The notes under the pieces were generated by a model. The model saw only the letters and a program-made list of their open reading frames with translations. It was not told where the DNA came from and made no database searches. Positions 10,289 through 21,574 of a stretch of DNA of 64,000 bases are shown here, piece after piece (the first letter of the stretch is position 1; each line of letters starts with the position of its first letter). The stretch covers positions 62,001 to 126,000 of the forward strand of contig JAVKTQ010000008.1 of NCBI GenBank assembly GCA_031460455.1, given 5' to 3'. The DNA is from Sporomusaceae bacterium (GTDB taxonomy: Bacteria; Bacillota; Negativicutes; Sporomusales; UBA7701). The position numbers and the translations under genes were made by a program.

Positions 10289-10729
10289 ATGAAATTGCAC
10301 GATCTAGCTCCAGCGCCCGGTTCTAAGAAGGAACGTACGCGGGTGGGCAGGGGTCTTGGTTCGGGTCTCGGCAAGACGGCCGGCAAAGGCCATAAGGGTC
10401 AGAACGCCCGTGCCGGCGGCGGCGTCCGTCCCGGTTTCGAAGGCGGCCAGATGCCGATTTACCGCCGACTGCCGAAACGTGGTTTCTATAATAAGTTCGG
10501 TATGGAGTATACCGAGGTCAATGTGTGGCAGCTCAACCGTTTTGAGGCCGGTACGGTGGTCGATCCCGTTCTGCTGGTTGAGGCCGGTGTCATTAAGAAT
10601 GTCCGCGACGGTATCCGCATACTTGGCAACGGGGAGCTGGAAAAGTCTCTGACGGTTAGGGCCAACGGCTTTACGAAGGCCGCGATGGAAAAAATCCAGG
10701 CCGCCGGCGGCAAAGTCGAGGTGATCTAG
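10289..10729 (+). CDS. rplO: 50S ribosomal protein L15
   Basis: L15 is a late 50S assembly protein. The 146-residue product starts [20 protein letters not shown] and contains the glycine-rich [18 protein letters not shown] tract and [14 protein letters not shown]. Its stop codon abuts the secY start directly. The secY ribosome binding site (GAGGTG, 10716-10721) lies inside the rplO coding end. Confidence 0.97.
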   Translation: MKLHDLAPAPGSKKERTRVGRGLGSGLGKTAGKGHKGQNARAGGGVRPGFEGGQMPIYRRLPKRGFYNKFGMEYTEVNVWQLNRFEAGTVVDPVLLVEAGVIKNVRDGIRILGNGELEKSLTVRANGFTKAAMEKIQAAGGKVEVI

Positions 10730-11986
10730 GTGCTTTCGGCCCTATCTAATGTGGTCAAGATTCCCGAGCTCAGGCAGAAGGTAATGTTCACGCTGCTGAT
10801 GTTTCTCGTTTTCCGCGCCGGGACTCATGTTCCCGTGCCGGGCGTGGATGCATCTATGATTGAACAGCTTTTCAACCAGGGCAACCTGTTCGGGCTCCTC
10901 GATCTTTTTTCGGGCGGCGCGCTGAGCAAGTTCTCGGTGTTCGCAATGAGCATCACCCCCTATATCAATTCTTCGATTATCATGCAACTGTTGACGGTTG
11001 TTGTGCCGAAGTTTGAACAGTGGGCGAAAGAGGGCGACGAGGGCCGGAAGAAGATTACCCAGATCACCCGCTATGGAACGGTGTTGCTGGGCTTCGTCCA
11101 GGCGATCGGCATGGCTTACGGCCTGAAGGTGGCCATTTTGAACCCCGGCATCGGTTCGATTATCCTGATAGCTTTGACGCTCACGGCCGGCACGACTTTC
11201 CTGATGTGGCTCGGCGAGCAGATTACCGAGAAGGGGATCGGCAATGGTATTTCGCTGATAATCTTCGCCGGTATCGTGTCCCGCCTGCCGGACGGCTTGA
11301 ATGTTATTTACCAGTATTGGAAGGCCGGTACTATCAATCCTTTCAATATCGGGCTGTTTGTCATTATCGCGGTGGCCATGATTGTGTTTGTTATCCTGAT
11401 CCAGCAGGGCCAGCGCAAGATCCCCGTGCAGTACGCCAAACGGGTCGTGGGGCGTAAGATGTACGGCGGTCATTCGACCCATATCCCGCTTAAGGTTAAC
11501 CAGGCGGGCGTTATTCCGATCATCTTTGCGTCATCCGTGCTGATGTTCCCGATAACCATCGCCCAGTTTGTTGATGTTGAATGGGTGAAGACGGTGGCAG
11601 GGTGGTTTGCGTGGGGTACGATGCTGAATACGACGCTTTATGCGCTCTTCATCATCTTTTTCACGTATTTCTATACTGCGGTTACCATGAACATATCGGA
11701 TATGGCAGAGAACATGAAAAAATACGGCGGCTTCATCCCCGGCCTCCGTCCGGGCAAACCGACCGCCGACTATCTAGATCGCGTCATGACCAGGATTACT
11801 CTCGCCGGCGCCATCTTTCTCGCCTTTATCGCCATCCTGCCCAATATTGTGGTGTGGGCGACGAATATCGAGGGGATTTATTTCGGCGGCACCGCGCTTC
11901 TCATTGTCGTTGGCGTGGCGCTCGATACCATGAAGCAGATCGAGGCGGTCATCCTGATGCGTCATTATCAGGGCTTCATGAAGTAG
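10730..11986 (+). CDS. secY: Protein translocase subunit SecY
   Basis: SecY forms the protein-conducting channel in the cytoplasmic membrane with SecE and SecG. The 418-residue product has about ten hydrophobic segments, the plug-region GLLDLFSGGALSKFSVFAMSI (residues 54-74), and the conserved GMAYGL and KYGGFIPGLRPG segments near the C-terminus. The start is GTG at 10730, immediately after the rplO stop. Confidence 0.97.
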   Translation: MLSALSNVVKIPELRQKVMFTLLMFLVFRAGTHVPVPGVDASMIEQLFNQGNLFGLLDLFSGGALSKFSVFAMSITPYINSSIIMQLLTVVVPKFEQWAKEGDEGRKKITQITRYGTVLLGFVQAIGMAYGLKVAILNPGIGSIILIALTLTAGTTFLMWLGEQITEKGIGNGISLIIFAGIVSRLPDGLNVIYQYWKAGTINPFNIGLFVIIAVAMIVFVILIQQGQRKIPVQYAKRVVGRKMYGGHSTHIPLKVNQAGVIPIIFASSVLMFPITIAQFVDVEWVKTVAGWFAWGTMLNTTLYALFIIFFTYFYTAVTMNISDMAENMKKYGGFIPGLRPGKPTADYLDRVMTRITLAGAIFLAFIAILPNIVVWATNIEGIYFGGTALLIVVGVALDTMKQIEAVILMRHYQGFMK

Positions 11987-13395
<1,409 letters not shown>

Positions 13396-13407
13396 GGGGA
13401 AAGTTCC

Positions 13408-13725
13408 GTGTCGGTTGACAGGATAGCGCTCGGTCAGGCGGTCCGCTCGCTGGCCGGCCGCGACCGGGGACGACTGTATCTGGTGGTCGGGTTTTCGCCA
13501 CCTTTTATCCTGGTGGCGGATGGCCGCGACCGCGGGGCGACTAAGCCGAAGAAGAAGAATGTCCGGCATGTCGGCGTGCTGAAGTTTATTGACGAAGGTG
13601 TCGCAGCATTGATCACCGGCGGGAGGAAAGTGACCGACCGCGAGATCCGCGCGGCTTTGAACGCGGCGACTGGCACCAGTAGCGATGCGGACGAGGAGGG
13701 AATCTCATGTCCAAGCAAGATGTAA
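13408..13725 (+). CDS. KOW-domain RNA-binding protein (L14e-like)
   Basis: This is a 105-residue protein beginning [19 protein letters not shown], with a KOW-like N-terminal half ([20 protein letters not shown]) and a basic stretch [14 protein letters not shown] near residues 49-62. A small protein of this type, related to archaeal/eukaryotic L14e, is known between map and infA in many Firmicutes. Its precise role is unsettled; RNA or ribosome binding is inferred from the KOW fold and position. The start is GTG at 13408. Its end overlaps infA by 19 bases in another frame. Confidence 0.75.
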   Translation: MSVDRIALGQAVRSLAGRDRGRLYLVVGFSPPFILVADGRDRGATKPKKKNVRHVGVLKFIDEGVAALITGGRKVTDREIRAALNAATGTSSDADEEGISCPSKM

Positions 13726-13925
13726 TAGAGGTGGAAGGCACCGTTGTCGAGGCATTGCCCAACGCCATGTTCCAGGTCAAGTTGGAGAACGGGCATGTCG
13801 TTATGGCACACATATCCGGCAAGATCAGGATGAATTTCATCCGCATCCTGCCTGGGGATAGAGTAACGGTAGAACTGACGCCGTACGACCTCAAACGCGG
13901 TCGTATCACTTACCGCTTTAAGTAG
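13707..13925 (+). CDS. infA: Translation initiation factor IF-1
   Basis: IF-1 blocks the A site during initiation. The 72-residue OB-fold product contains [20 protein letters not shown] and ends [12 protein letters not shown], identical in length to most bacterial IF-1. The ribosome binding site GAGGAGG lies inside the preceding KOW gene. Confidence 0.98.
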   Translation: MSKQDVIEVEGTVVEALPNAMFQVKLENGHVVMAHISGKIRMNFIRILPGDRVTVELTPYDLKRGRITYRFK

Positions 13926-13948
13926 TGGGGACTAGAGGAGGTTTTTGA

Positions 13949-14065
<117 letters not shown>

Positions 14066-14079
14066 GAGGTGCAGATTAA

Positions 14080-14454
14080 ATGGCGCGTATTGCCGGAGTA
14101 GACTTACCGCGTGATAAACGGATCGAAGTTGCTTTGACATATATCTATGGTCTCGGTTTGACTCTTTCGAAGGAGATTATCGCCACCACGGGCATCAATC
14201 CCGATACCCGGGTGCGGGATCTTACGGAAGAGGAGATTTCCAAGCTGAGGGAAGCCATCGATAAGAATTACAAGGTCGAGGGCGACCTGCGCCGCGAGGA
14301 GCAGCTGAATATCAAGCGGCTGATTGAGATCGGCTCGTATCGCGGCAAACGTCATCGCATGGGCCTGCCGGTCCGCGGCCAGCGGACCAAGACGAACGCC
14401 CGGACCCGCAAGGGACCGAAGAAGACGGTCGGCGTAAAACGGAAGTCGAAGTAG
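14080..14454 (+). CDS. rpsM: 30S ribosomal protein S13
   Basis: S13 bridges the subunits at the 30S head. The 124-residue product starts [24 protein letters not shown]. The C-terminal tail [18 protein letters not shown] reaches towards the P-site tRNA. The start follows AGGAGG. Confidence 0.98.
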   Translation: MARIAGVDLPRDKRIEVALTYIYGLGLTLSKEIIATTGINPDTRVRDLTEEEISKLREAIDKNYKVEGDLRREEQLNIKRLIEIGSYRGKRHRMGLPVRGQRTKTNARTRKGPKKTVGVKRKSK

Positions 14455-14466
14455 GAGGGATAAAGA

Positions 14467-14862
14467 TTGGTAGCGAAGAAAGTTGCCGCCAGGCCTAAAC
14501 GGAAGGAACGCAAGAATATCGAGTATGGCGTGGCCCATATTCGTTCGACCTTCAATAATACTATCGTGACGATCACGGACCAGAAGGGCAACGCTATTTC
14601 CTGGGCCAGCGCCGGCGGGATGGGCTTCAAGGGCTCGCGTAAGAGCACGCCTTTCGCCGCCCAGATGGCGGCCGAGCAGGCTGCCAAAGCGGCTATGGAG
14701 CATGGCATGAAGCAGATCGAGGTTTTCGTGAAGGGTCCGGGCTCGGGACGCGAGGCGGCGATCCGCTCGCTGCAGGCCGCCGGGCTTGAGGTCAACCTGA
14801 TCAAGGATGTCACGCCCATTCCCCACAACGGCTGCCGTCCGCCCAAACGCAGAAGAGTCTAA
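14467..14862 (+). CDS. rpsK: 30S ribosomal protein S11
   Basis: S11 lies on the 30S platform near the E site. The 131-residue product has [13 protein letters not shown] near residue 27 and the C-terminal [18 protein letters not shown]. The start codon is TTG at 14467, preceded by AGGAGG; no ATG or GTG is available at that spot. Confidence 0.97.
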   Translation: MVAKKVAARPKRKERKNIEYGVAHIRSTFNNTIVTITDQKGNAISWASAGGMGFKGSRKSTPFAAQMAAEQAAKAAMEHGMKQIEVFVKGPGSGREAAIRSLQAAGLEVNLIKDVTPIPHNGCRPPKRRRV

Positions 14863-14886
14863 GATTTCGGGAGGTGTTAGACAAGA

Positions 14887-15519
14887 ATGGCAAGATATAT
14901 TGAGGCTGTTTGCAGACAGTGCCGCCGCGAGGGTTCTAAGCTGTACCTGAAGGGCGACAGATGCTATAGCGACAAGTGCGCGTTCACCCGCCGCGGCTAC
15001 GCCCCCGGCCAGCACGGCCAGGGACAGGCTCGCAAGAAGGTTTCCGAGTACGGCACTCAGCTGCGCGAGAAGCAGAAGACCCGCCGTATTTATGGGTTGC
15101 TTGAGCGCCAGTTCCGCAATTATTTTGAGAAGGCCGAACGGCAGAAGGGTATCACCGGCGAGAATCTCCTCGTGCTGCTGGAAAGGCGGCTGGATAATGT
15201 GGCGTTCCGTCTCGGTTTCGCTTCGAGCCGCACTCAGGCCAGGCAGCTGGTTCGCCATGGCCATTTCGCCGTGAACGGCCGCCGCGTGGATATCCCCTCT
15301 TTCCTGGTTAAGGCGAACGATGTTATCACTGTTGCCGAGGCCAGCAAGGATGCGCCGATTATCAAGGAGATGGCCGAAGGTCTGGCCACTAAGACGGTGC
15401 CGGCATGGCTGGAGCTTAACGCTGCCGGTATGAGCGGCAAGGTTTTGCGGTATCCGACCCGGGAGGAAATTGATGTTCCCGTTCAGGAACATTTCATTGT
15501 TGAATTGTACTCCCGTTAA
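14887..15519 (+). CDS. rpsD: 30S ribosomal protein S4
   Basis: S4 nucleates 30S assembly and in E. coli regulates the alpha operon. The 210-residue product has an N-terminal zinc module (cysteines near residues 9, 12, 26 and 31) and the S4 RNA-binding domain with [18 protein letters not shown] near residues 98-115. It is followed by a 62-base spacer before rpoA. Confidence 0.98.
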   Translation: MARYIEAVCRQCRREGSKLYLKGDRCYSDKCAFTRRGYAPGQHGQGQARKKVSEYGTQLREKQKTRRIYGLLERQFRNYFEKAERQKGITGENLLVLLERRLDNVAFRLGFASSRTQARQLVRHGHFAVNGRRVDIPSFLVKANDVITVAEASKDAPIIKEMAEGLATKTVPAWLELNAAGMSGKVLRYPTREEIDVPVQEHFIVELYSR

Positions 15520-15581
15520 TCTGCCCTCAACAATGGAGACGGCGTAACTTTTAGTTCGCGCGAAGAGGAGGGTATTTCCGG

Positions 15582-16541
15582 ATGATGGAAATCGAAAAAC
15601 CGAAGATCGAGATAGTGGAGATCAGCGAGGACAACCGTTACGGCAAGTTCGTCTGCGAACCGCTGGAGAGGGGCTACGGCATTACTCTCGGCAACAGCCT
15701 GCGCCGCATCCTGCTGTCGTCGCTGCCCGGCGCGGCGGTGACGTCGGTGAAGATCGACGGCGTCCTCCACGAGTTTTCCACGATTCCCGGTGTTCGGGAA
15801 GATGTTACCGACATAATCCTTAACCTCAAGGAGCTCTTTATCAAGCTGCACGGCGATGAGACGAAGATCGTGCGCATCGAGAAAGAGGGCGAGGGCGAGG
15901 TCAAGGCCGCCGATATTATCACCGATCCCGATGTGGAGATTCTCAATACCGACCTGCATATCGCCACTTTGTCGGCGGGCAGTTCGCTTCGCATGGAGAT
16001 AACGGTCGAGCGTGGGCGCGGCTATGTGCCGGCTGACAAGAACAAGAAGCCCGACCATGTTATCGGTGTTATCCCGGTGGATTCGATCTTTTCCCCGATC
16101 CTGAGGGTTAATTATAATGTCACCGATACCCGCGTCGGCAACGTCACCGATTATGATAAACTGACGCTTGAGATCTGGACCGACGGCAGCATCCGCCCCG
16201 AAGAAGCGGTGAGCAAGTCGGCCGGGATCATGGTGGCTCACTTGAAGCTGTTCCAGAATATCGCCGGGGTGACCGCCGAGGACGAGGGCGGCGACGGGCC
16301 GTTTACCGAGTCGGCGGAAGATGCCGGCGCCAAGACGATGGAGATGACCATCGAGGATCTGGAGCTGTCTGTACGGTCTTACAATTGCCTGAAACGGGCC
16401 GGCATCAACACGGTGGCCGAGCTTGTTCAGAAGACCGAAGAAGATATGATGAAAGTACGCAACCTCGGCCGCAAGTCTTTGGACGAGGTCAAGAAGAAGC
16501 TGGGCGAACTCGGGTTGTCGCTGGCTGAAAGCGAAGATTAA
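15582..16541 (+). CDS. rpoA: RNA polymerase alpha subunit
   Basis: The alpha dimer scaffolds RNA polymerase and contacts activators and UP elements. The 319-residue product has the N-terminal dimerisation domain with [20 protein letters not shown] (residues 32-51). A linker around residues 230-248 leads to the C-terminal DNA-binding domain, which contains [14 protein letters not shown] and [18 protein letters not shown] codons at 15582 and 15585 are both possible starts. Confidence 0.98.
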   Translation: MMEIEKPKIEIVEISEDNRYGKFVCEPLERGYGITLGNSLRRILLSSLPGAAVTSVKIDGVLHEFSTIPGVREDVTDIILNLKELFIKLHGDETKIVRIEKEGEGEVKAADIITDPDVEILNTDLHIATLSAGSSLRMEITVERGRGYVPADKNKKPDHVIGVIPVDSIFSPILRVNYNVTDTRVGNVTDYDKLTLEIWTDGSIRPEEAVSKSAGIMVAHLKLFQNIAGVTAEDEGGDGPFTESAEDAGAKTMEMTIEDLELSVRSYNCLKRAGINTVAELVQKTEEDMMKVRNLGRKSLDEVKKKLGELGLSLAESED

Positions 16542-16558
16542 AGGAGGGAGGGTGAATC

Positions 16559-16897
16559 ATGTTTTACCGCAAACTTGGACGCGATTCCAGCGCGCGCAAG
16601 GCGCTGTTCCGCAGCATTTTGACTTCCTTCTTTGCCCACGGGCGCATCGAGACGACCGAGATGAAAGCTAAGGAAGCAAGCAAGCTGGCCGCGAAGATGA
16701 TCACGCTGGCCAAAAAGGGTGATCTGAACGCCCGCCGTCAGGCTCTGTCTTTCCTGATGGACGAGACTGTGGTGACGAAGCTGTTCGAAGAGGTCGGCCC
16801 GAAGTACAAGGACCGCCAGGGCGGTTACACCCGCATCATGAAGCTGGGGCCCCGCCGCGGCGACGCCGCGCCGATGGCCATTCTCGAACTGGTTTAG
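16559..16897 (+). CDS. rplQ: 50S ribosomal protein L17
   Basis: L17 is a 50S protein near the exit tunnel. The 112-residue product has [19 protein letters not shown] near the N-terminus and ends [25 protein letters not shown], both typical. It is the last gene of the superoperon and is followed by hairpins. Confidence 0.98.
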   Translation: MFYRKLGRDSSARKALFRSILTSFFAHGRIETTEMKAKEASKLAAKMITLAKKGDLNARRQALSFLMDETVVTKLFEEVGPKYKDRQGGYTRIMKLGPRRGDAAPMAILELV

Positions 16898-16906
16898 GGT
16901 GAAGAC

Positions 16907-16993
16907 CCAGGTGACAGTGGCGTGTTTTCGCGGTCGCCTGGTTTTCGTTTATAAGTTTCAGCGGGTTACACACGGGGCGGCCTTTGGCCGCCC
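16907..16993 (+). terminator. Two hairpins after rplQ
   Basis: CCAGGTGAC (16907-16915) pairs with GTCGCCTGG (16933-16941) with one G-U pair, and TTTTCGTTT follows. A second, perfect hairpin, GGGCGGCC (16975-16982) with GGCCGCCC (16986-16993), has a three-base loop and a weaker T-tract. They mark the end of the ribosomal block. Confidence 0.55.
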
Positions 16994-17082
16994 TTATCTG
17001 CCTGTTCATACAAGCCCTGCTTTTGCCGATTCGGCTTGATAGCCGCTATTTATGCCGAATCCACTTTATTAAGGAGAAGCTA

Positions 17083-17916
17083 ATGGGGGAAATGATTAGA
17101 ACGATAAAGCTGCGCCATAGTTACCCCGGCCCCGACGGGACCGAGGTGGTGGCGCTTGAGGATATCAGCCTGTCCGTCGGCGCGGGCGAGTTCGTGGCGA
17201 TCATCGGCGCGAACGGCTCGGGCAAGTCGACGCTGGCCAAGCATTTCAACGCCCTGCTCGCGCCCACCGGCGGCGAGTGCCTGGTGGAGGGGCTGAGCAC
17301 TACGGTAGCGGAGAATATGTGGCCGATCCGCCAGAAGGTGGGCATGGTCTTCCAGAATCCCGACAACCAGATTGTGGCGGCGGTGGTGGAGGAGGATGTC
17401 GCTTTCGGGCCTGAGAACCTGGGGGTGGCGCCGCCCGAGATCGCGGCCAGGGTTACCGAGGCTCTGGCGCTTGTAGGGATGGAGGATTACCGCTACCATG
17501 GTCCGCATTTGCTGTCCGGCGGGCAGAAGCAGCGGGTGGCGATCGCCGGTGTGCTGGCGATGCGGCCGAAGTGCCTGGTGCTGGACGAGCCGACGGCGAT
17601 GCTCGATCCGCAGGGCCGCGGCGAGGTTTTGGCGACCGTTGTCCGCCTGAACAAGGCGGAGGGGATTACGGTCGTGTATATAACGCATTTTATGGAAGAG
17701 GCGGTGGCGGCCGACCGGGTCGTGGTGCTCGACGGCGGCAAGGTGGCGCTGACCGGGCGGCCGGCGGAGGTTTTTAGCCGGGTGGCGGAGCTTAAGGCTT
17801 TTGGCTTGGACGCGCCGCTGGCGGCGGATGTGGCTGCGCGCCTGCGGGCGGCCGGGCTCGAGGTGCCGGCCGGGATTATCACCGACGAGGAATTGGCGGT
17901 GGCGCTATGCCGATAG
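17083..17916 (+). CDS. ecfA1: ECF transporter ATPase A1
   Basis: This is one of two ATPases that power energy-coupling-factor vitamin and metal uptake. The 277-residue product has Walker A (GANGSGKST, near 42-50), Q-loop FQNPDNQIV, signature LSGGQKQRVAIAG and Walker B CLVLDEPTAMLDP. The start ATG at 17083 has AAGGAGA ten bases upstream. The frame is open further upstream, but without family similarity. The end overlaps ecfA2 by ten bases. No substrate-binding S component lies nearby, so this is a shared group II module. Confidence 0.95.
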   Translation: MGEMIRTIKLRHSYPGPDGTEVVALEDISLSVGAGEFVAIIGANGSGKSTLAKHFNALLAPTGGECLVEGLSTTVAENMWPIRQKVGMVFQNPDNQIVAAVVEEDVAFGPENLGVAPPEIAARVTEALALVGMEDYRYHGPHLLSGGQKQRVAIAGVLAMRPKCLVLDEPTAMLDPQGRGEVLATVVRLNKAEGITVVYITHFMEEAVAADRVVVLDGGKVALTGRPAEVFSRVAELKAFGLDAPLAADVAARLRAAGLEVPAGIITDEELAVALCR

Positions 17917-18770
17917 TGCTGAAAGATGTCAGCTATGTTTATATGCCGGGTACGCCGTACGAGCGGACGGCGCTGAAGGATATCAATCTTACCGTCGCGG
18001 CGGGCGAGTTTATCGGCGTTATCGGCCACACCGGTTCGGGGAAGTCGACGCTGGTGCAGCATATGAACGGTCTGCTCAAGCCTACGAGGGGCGTTGTCGA
18101 GGTGGACGGCGTAAATCTCGCCGCCAAGGGGGACGCGGCCAGGCTGGCCCGCCGCAAGGTGGGGATGGTCTTCCAGTACCCCGAGCACCAGCTGTTTGAG
18201 GAGACGGTGTTCGACGACGTGGCTTTCGGGCCGCGCAATCTTGGGCTCGCTGCCGACGAGGTGGAGGAGCGGGTGCGCCTGGCGCTGGATTTTGTCGGCC
18301 TCGATTTTGCGGCGTTCGCCAGGCGGTCGCCGTTCCGTCTTAGCGGCGGGCAGATGCGGCGGGTGGCGATCGCCGGCGTGGTGGCCCTCCAGCCGGCGTA
18401 TCTTATCCTGGACGAGCCTTCGGCCGGCCTCGATCCCCGCGGCCGCGACGAGATTTTTGCCGAGGTGGTAAGGCTGCACGAAACGACCGGCGTGACGGTC
18501 GTGCTGATTTCTCACAATATGGAGGAAGTGGCCCGGCTGGTGAAGCGCCTGGTGGTGATGCACGACGGGGCGATCAGTCTCGATGGCCCGCCGCGGGAGA
18601 TTTTCCGCCACGGCGGCGAGCTTAAGGCGGCGGGCGTGGATGTGCCAGGGGTGACGGCGCTGATGGAGCGGCTGGCGCGCCGGGGGCTCGATGTGGACGC
18701 GGCCGCGCTGACCGTGGAGGAGGCCGCGGCGGCGATCGCGGCCGCTGTAAGGAGGCGGGGCGCATGCTGA
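17907..18770 (+). CDS. ecfA2: ECF transporter ATPase A2
   Basis: This is the partner ATPase of the ECF module. The 287-residue product has Walker A GHTGSGKST near residues 38-46, Q-loop FQYPEHQLFE, signature LSGGQMRRVAIAG and Walker B YLILDEPSAGLDP. The alanine-rich C-terminus (TVEEAAAAIAAAVRRR) ends just after the start of ecfT, with a seven-base overlap. The heterodimer of A1 and A2 is typical of Firmicutes. Confidence 0.95.
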   Translation: MPIVLKDVSYVYMPGTPYERTALKDINLTVAAGEFIGVIGHTGSGKSTLVQHMNGLLKPTRGVVEVDGVNLAAKGDAARLARRKVGMVFQYPEHQLFEETVFDDVAFGPRNLGLAADEVEERVRLALDFVGLDFAAFARRSPFRLSGGQMRRVAIAGVVALQPAYLILDEPSAGLDPRGRDEIFAEVVRLHETTGVTVVLISHNMEEVARLVKRLVVMHDGAISLDGPPREIFRHGGELKAAGVDVPGVTALMERLARRGLDVDAAALTVEEAAAAIAAAVRRRGAC

Positions 18771-19573
18771 CCGATATCACACTTGGTCAATATTTTCCCG
18801 GCTCGTCTTTCCTGCACCGCCTCGACCCGCGCACCAAGCTGGTGGGGACCGTCCTGTTCGTTGCCGCGATATTTCTTGCCGAGAGCTACGCCGCCTACGG
18901 GCTGGTGACCGCGTTCGCCGCGCTGGCCGTATTTCTGTCGGGCGTGCCTGTCCTTATGGTGGCGCGCTCCATCCGGCCGCTGTGGCTAATTATCCTCATC
19001 ACGGTACTTATTCATGTTTTCTCTACACCCGGCACGGTAATCTATAAGCTGGGACCGCTGACGGCGACGCTGGAGGGGCTGCGGCAGGGGGCGCTGATGG
19101 CGGCCCGCCTGGTGTTTCTGATTGTCATGAGTTCGCTGCTGACATTCACGACGTCGCCGATCGTGTTGACCGACGGCATCGAGCGGTTGCTCAACCCTTT
19201 CCGACGCTTCGGGTTGCCGGCCCACGAGCTGGCGATGATGATGACAATCGCGCTGCGTTTTATCCCAACGCTGCTTGAAGAGACCGACCGCATCATGAAG
19301 GCTCAGATGGCCCGCGGCGCCGATTTCGCCCGCGGCAATATCGTGAAGCGGGCCAAGAATATGGTGCCGCTCCTAGTGCCGCTTTTTATCAGCGCGTTTC
19401 GCCGCGCCGACGAGCTGGCGGTGGCGATGGAAGCCCGCTGCTACCGGGGCGGCGAGAACCGCACCCGCATGAAGGAATTGCGCCTCGCGGCGCGCGACGG
19501 CGTGGCTTTTGCCGTCGTGCTCGCTCTGCTGGCGCTGCTGGGGGCGCTGCGATGGAACGTACTCTTAAGCTGA
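18764..19573 (+). CDS. ecfT: ECF transporter T component
   Basis: EcfT is the membrane scaffold that couples the two ATPases to interchangeable S components. The 269-residue product has several hydrophobic segments. It also carries the two cytoplasmic coupling motifs built on Ala-Arg-Gly: KAQMARGADF near residue 185 and the related AMEARCYRGG near 225. It overlaps truA by 22 bases. Confidence 0.95.
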   Translation: MLTDITLGQYFPGSSFLHRLDPRTKLVGTVLFVAAIFLAESYAAYGLVTAFAALAVFLSGVPVLMVARSIRPLWLIILITVLIHVFSTPGTVIYKLGPLTATLEGLRQGALMAARLVFLIVMSSLLTFTTSPIVLTDGIERLLNPFRRFGLPAHELAMMMTIALRFIPTLLEETDRIMKAQMARGADFARGNIVKRAKNMVPLLVPLFISAFRRADELAVAMEARCYRGGENRTRMKELRLAARDGVAFAVVLALLALLGALRWNVLLS

Positions 19574-20289
19574 CGGTTGCTTACGATGGCACAGCTTTCC
19601 ACGGTTTTCAGCGCCAGGCAAACGCTCTTACCGTGCAGCAGGTGCTGGAGGAGCGGCTGGCGAAGATTTTCGGCCACCCGGTGAAGGTCGCCGGCGCGGG
19701 GCGTACGGATGCGGGCGTTCACGCCTATGGCCAGGTGGTGAGCCTCAGGACGACCGGCTCTATCCCGACCGCCAGGGTGGCGCAGGCGGCGCGGAGCGTG
19801 CTGCCCGATGCCATCGTGGTTACGGCGGCGGAGGAGGTGGCGGCTTCTTTCCACGCGCGCTTCGCCGCAGTGAGTAAGATTTATGTTTATCGCCTGCATA
19901 GCGGCGCCGTGCCCGATCCTTTCCTGCGCAATTACGCCTGGCATCTCGCCGACGAACCGGACGCCGCCGCGATGCACGCCGCCGCTCAGCGGACGGTGGG
20001 CGAACACGATTTTTCGGCTTTCCGGGCGGCGGGCGGGGCGCCAGGGAGCCCGGTGCGCACCATATTGGCCGCGTCCTGCCGGCGGGACGGGCCGCTGACC
20101 GAGTTCTCCTTCTGGGGGACCGGGTTTTTGTACCACATGGTGCGTAATCTTGTGGGGACGCTGGTCGATGTCGGCCTGGGCCGGATAAGCGAGGACGATT
20201 TCGCGGCCATTCTCGCTTCACGGGACAGAAACAAAGCCGGTATAACAGCCCCGCCGCAGGGGTTATACTTACAAGAGGTGCTGTATTAA
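19552..20289 (+). CDS. truA: tRNA pseudouridine(38-40) synthase
   Basis: TruA converts uridines 38-40 of tRNA anticodon arms to pseudouridine. The 245-residue product has the catalytic aspartate in AGRTDAGVHAYGQV near residue 52, and the TVAYDGTAFHGFQRQ N-terminal segment. It is embedded at the end of ecfT, an arrangement common in Firmicutes. Confidence 0.97.
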   Translation: MERTLKLTVAYDGTAFHGFQRQANALTVQQVLEERLAKIFGHPVKVAGAGRTDAGVHAYGQVVSLRTTGSIPTARVAQAARSVLPDAIVVTAAEEVAASFHARFAAVSKIYVYRLHSGAVPDPFLRNYAWHLADEPDAAAMHAAAQRTVGEHDFSAFRAAGGAPGSPVRTILAASCRRDGPLTEFSFWGTGFLYHMVRNLVGTLVDVGLGRISEDDFAAILASRDRNKAGITAPPQGLYLQEVLY

Positions 20290-20307
20290 GACTTTTCGAT
20301 AAGAGCA

Positions 20308-20431
20308 GCGACCGAGGAAAAAGGCTCCAGATGCAAGGCGCACCGGAAGAGCGCGCCGCGCCGCGTACTCGGATGTACGCAAGCAAGCGCTCTGAGGAGC
20401 AACGCCGCAGATGGACTTTTTAACCGGTCGC
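20308..20431 (+). repeat. Hairpin-rich intergenic repeat, copy 1
   Basis: This is the first of three related elements. A conserved left block (CTCCAGATGCAAGGCGCACC, from 20325) and right block (GAGCAACGCCGCAGATGG, ending 20414) flank a central hairpin GCGTAC/GTACGC. The outer stem is GCGACCG (20308-20314) with CGGTCGC (20425-20431), followed inwards by AAAAAG/CTTTTT. A middle stem is AGAGCGC/GCGCTCT. The outer and middle stems differ from the other copies but still pair. It fills most of the truA-rplM gap. Confidence 0.8.
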
Positions 20432-20466
20432 CCCTAAAAAATTGCTGAATGCCAAGGAATAGACCT

Positions 20467-20495
20467 TGACATTGACAACCCTTTCTAATACAATA
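20467..20495 (+). promoter_or_regulatory. Promoter of rplM-rpsI
   Basis: TTGACA (20467-20472) and TACAAT (20490-20495) are separated by 17 bases, a near-consensus vegetative promoter. The transcript would carry a leader of about 90 bases before rplM. L13 leaders are autoregulatory in other Firmicutes, but I did not identify a specific fold here. Confidence 0.75.
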
Positions 20496-20591
20496 TTTTC
20501 GTGGCCTTATATGCCGTGATTTCCTGCCCCGGAAGTTCGTGGCTGAAAAGGATACGGATGTTGTTTCATCGCTGCTTTAAGGAGGGAAAGT

Positions 20592-21029
20592 ATGAAGTCA
20601 TTTATGGCTAGCCCTGCCACTATAGAACGCAAGTGGTATGTCATAGACGCTGAAGGCAAAACGCTCGGCCGTCTGGCGGCCGAAGTAGCCAAGCTTTTGC
20701 GTGGCAAACACAAGCCGACCTATACCCCCCATATGGATACCGGCGACCATGTAATTGTCGTCAACGCCGCCAAAATCCACCTCACCGGCAACAAGCTGGT
20801 GCAGAAGACCTATTTCCGCCACTCCGGGTATCCGGGCGGCACGACCTTCACCACCGCCGGCAAGATGCTGGCCGAGCGACCGGAGAGGGTTGTCGAGATG
20901 GCTATCAAAGGGATGTTGCCGAAGAACCGGCTGGGCCGTCAGATGTACCGCAAGCTCAAGGTATACCGCGGGCCGAGCCACCCGCATGAGGCGCAGATGC
21001 CCGAAGCCCTCGAACTCAACGTGAGATAG
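20592..21029 (+). CDS. rplM: 50S ribosomal protein L13
   Basis: L13 is an early 50S assembly protein. The 145-residue product has [20 protein letters not shown] near the N-terminus and [18 protein letters not shown] in the C-terminal half. It is transcribed with rpsI from the promoter just upstream. The ATG follows AAGGAGG. Confidence 0.98.
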   Translation: MKSFMASPATIERKWYVIDAEGKTLGRLAAEVAKLLRGKHKPTYTPHMDTGDHVIVVNAAKIHLTGNKLVQKTYFRHSGYPGGTTFTTAGKMLAERPERVVEMAIKGMLPKNRLGRQMYRKLKVYRGPSHPHEAQMPEALELNVR

Positions 21030-21052
21030 TCGCCGGAAGGAGGAAGATTGGA

Positions 21053-21445
21053 ATGGCAATAGTCAACTATTACGGCACCGGCCGCAGGAAGACTTCGATC
21101 GCCAGGGTCCGCCTGGTGGCGGGCGAAGGCAATATCGTCGTCAACGGCCGTCCGCTGGATCAATATTTCGGTCTCAAGACCCTCGAGCTGATCGTCAAAC
21201 AGCCGCTGAACGTCGCCGATGTTCTCGGCAAGTACGACGTAATCGCCAAGGTCGAGGGCGGCGGCCCTACCGGCCAGGCAGGCGCTGTCCGTCACGGCAT
21301 CGCCCGCGCGCTTCTCAGGGTGGACGGCGAATATCGCCCGGCCCTCAAGAAAGCAGGCCTCCTCACCCGCGACCCGCGTGAGAAGGAACGCCGCAAGTAC
21401 GGCCTCAAAAAGGCCCGCAAGGCTTCCCAGTTCTCCAAACGTTAA
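21053..21445 (+). CDS. rpsI: 30S ribosomal protein S9
   Basis: S9 reaches the P-site tRNA with its basic tail. The 130-residue product has [16 protein letters not shown] at the start. It ends [12 protein letters not shown], the conserved tail that contacts tRNA. A strong terminator follows directly. Confidence 0.98.
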   Translation: MAIVNYYGTGRRKTSIARVRLVAGEGNIVVNGRPLDQYFGLKTLELIVKQPLNVADVLGKYDVIAKVEGGGPTGQAGAVRHGIARALLRVDGEYRPALKKAGLLTRDPREKERRKYGLKKARKASQFSKR

Positions 21446-21450
21446 TGGCA

Positions 21451-21484
21451 AGAAAGCCCGGACTTGTGTCCGGGCTTTCTTTTG
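21451..21484 (+). terminator. Rho-independent terminator after rpsI
   Basis: A perfect 13-base stem, AGAAAGCCCGGAC (21451-21463) with GTCCGGGCTTTCT (21468-21480), has a four-base loop and is followed by TTTGT. It starts six bases after the rpsI stop. Confidence 0.9.
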
Positions 21485-21574
21485 TCGATTCCGCCGATAT
21501 TTTTGGCTACGGCAGGAGAAAAGGGCAGAGAGGTGTAATTAACTTAGAAGATATTACAAGCTGGGGGTTTTGCC

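Noticed and set aside
16984-17082. N-terminal extension of EcfA1
   Set aside because: The open frame upstream of ATG 17083 has no ribosome binding site, overlaps the hairpin after rplQ, and is not family-like.
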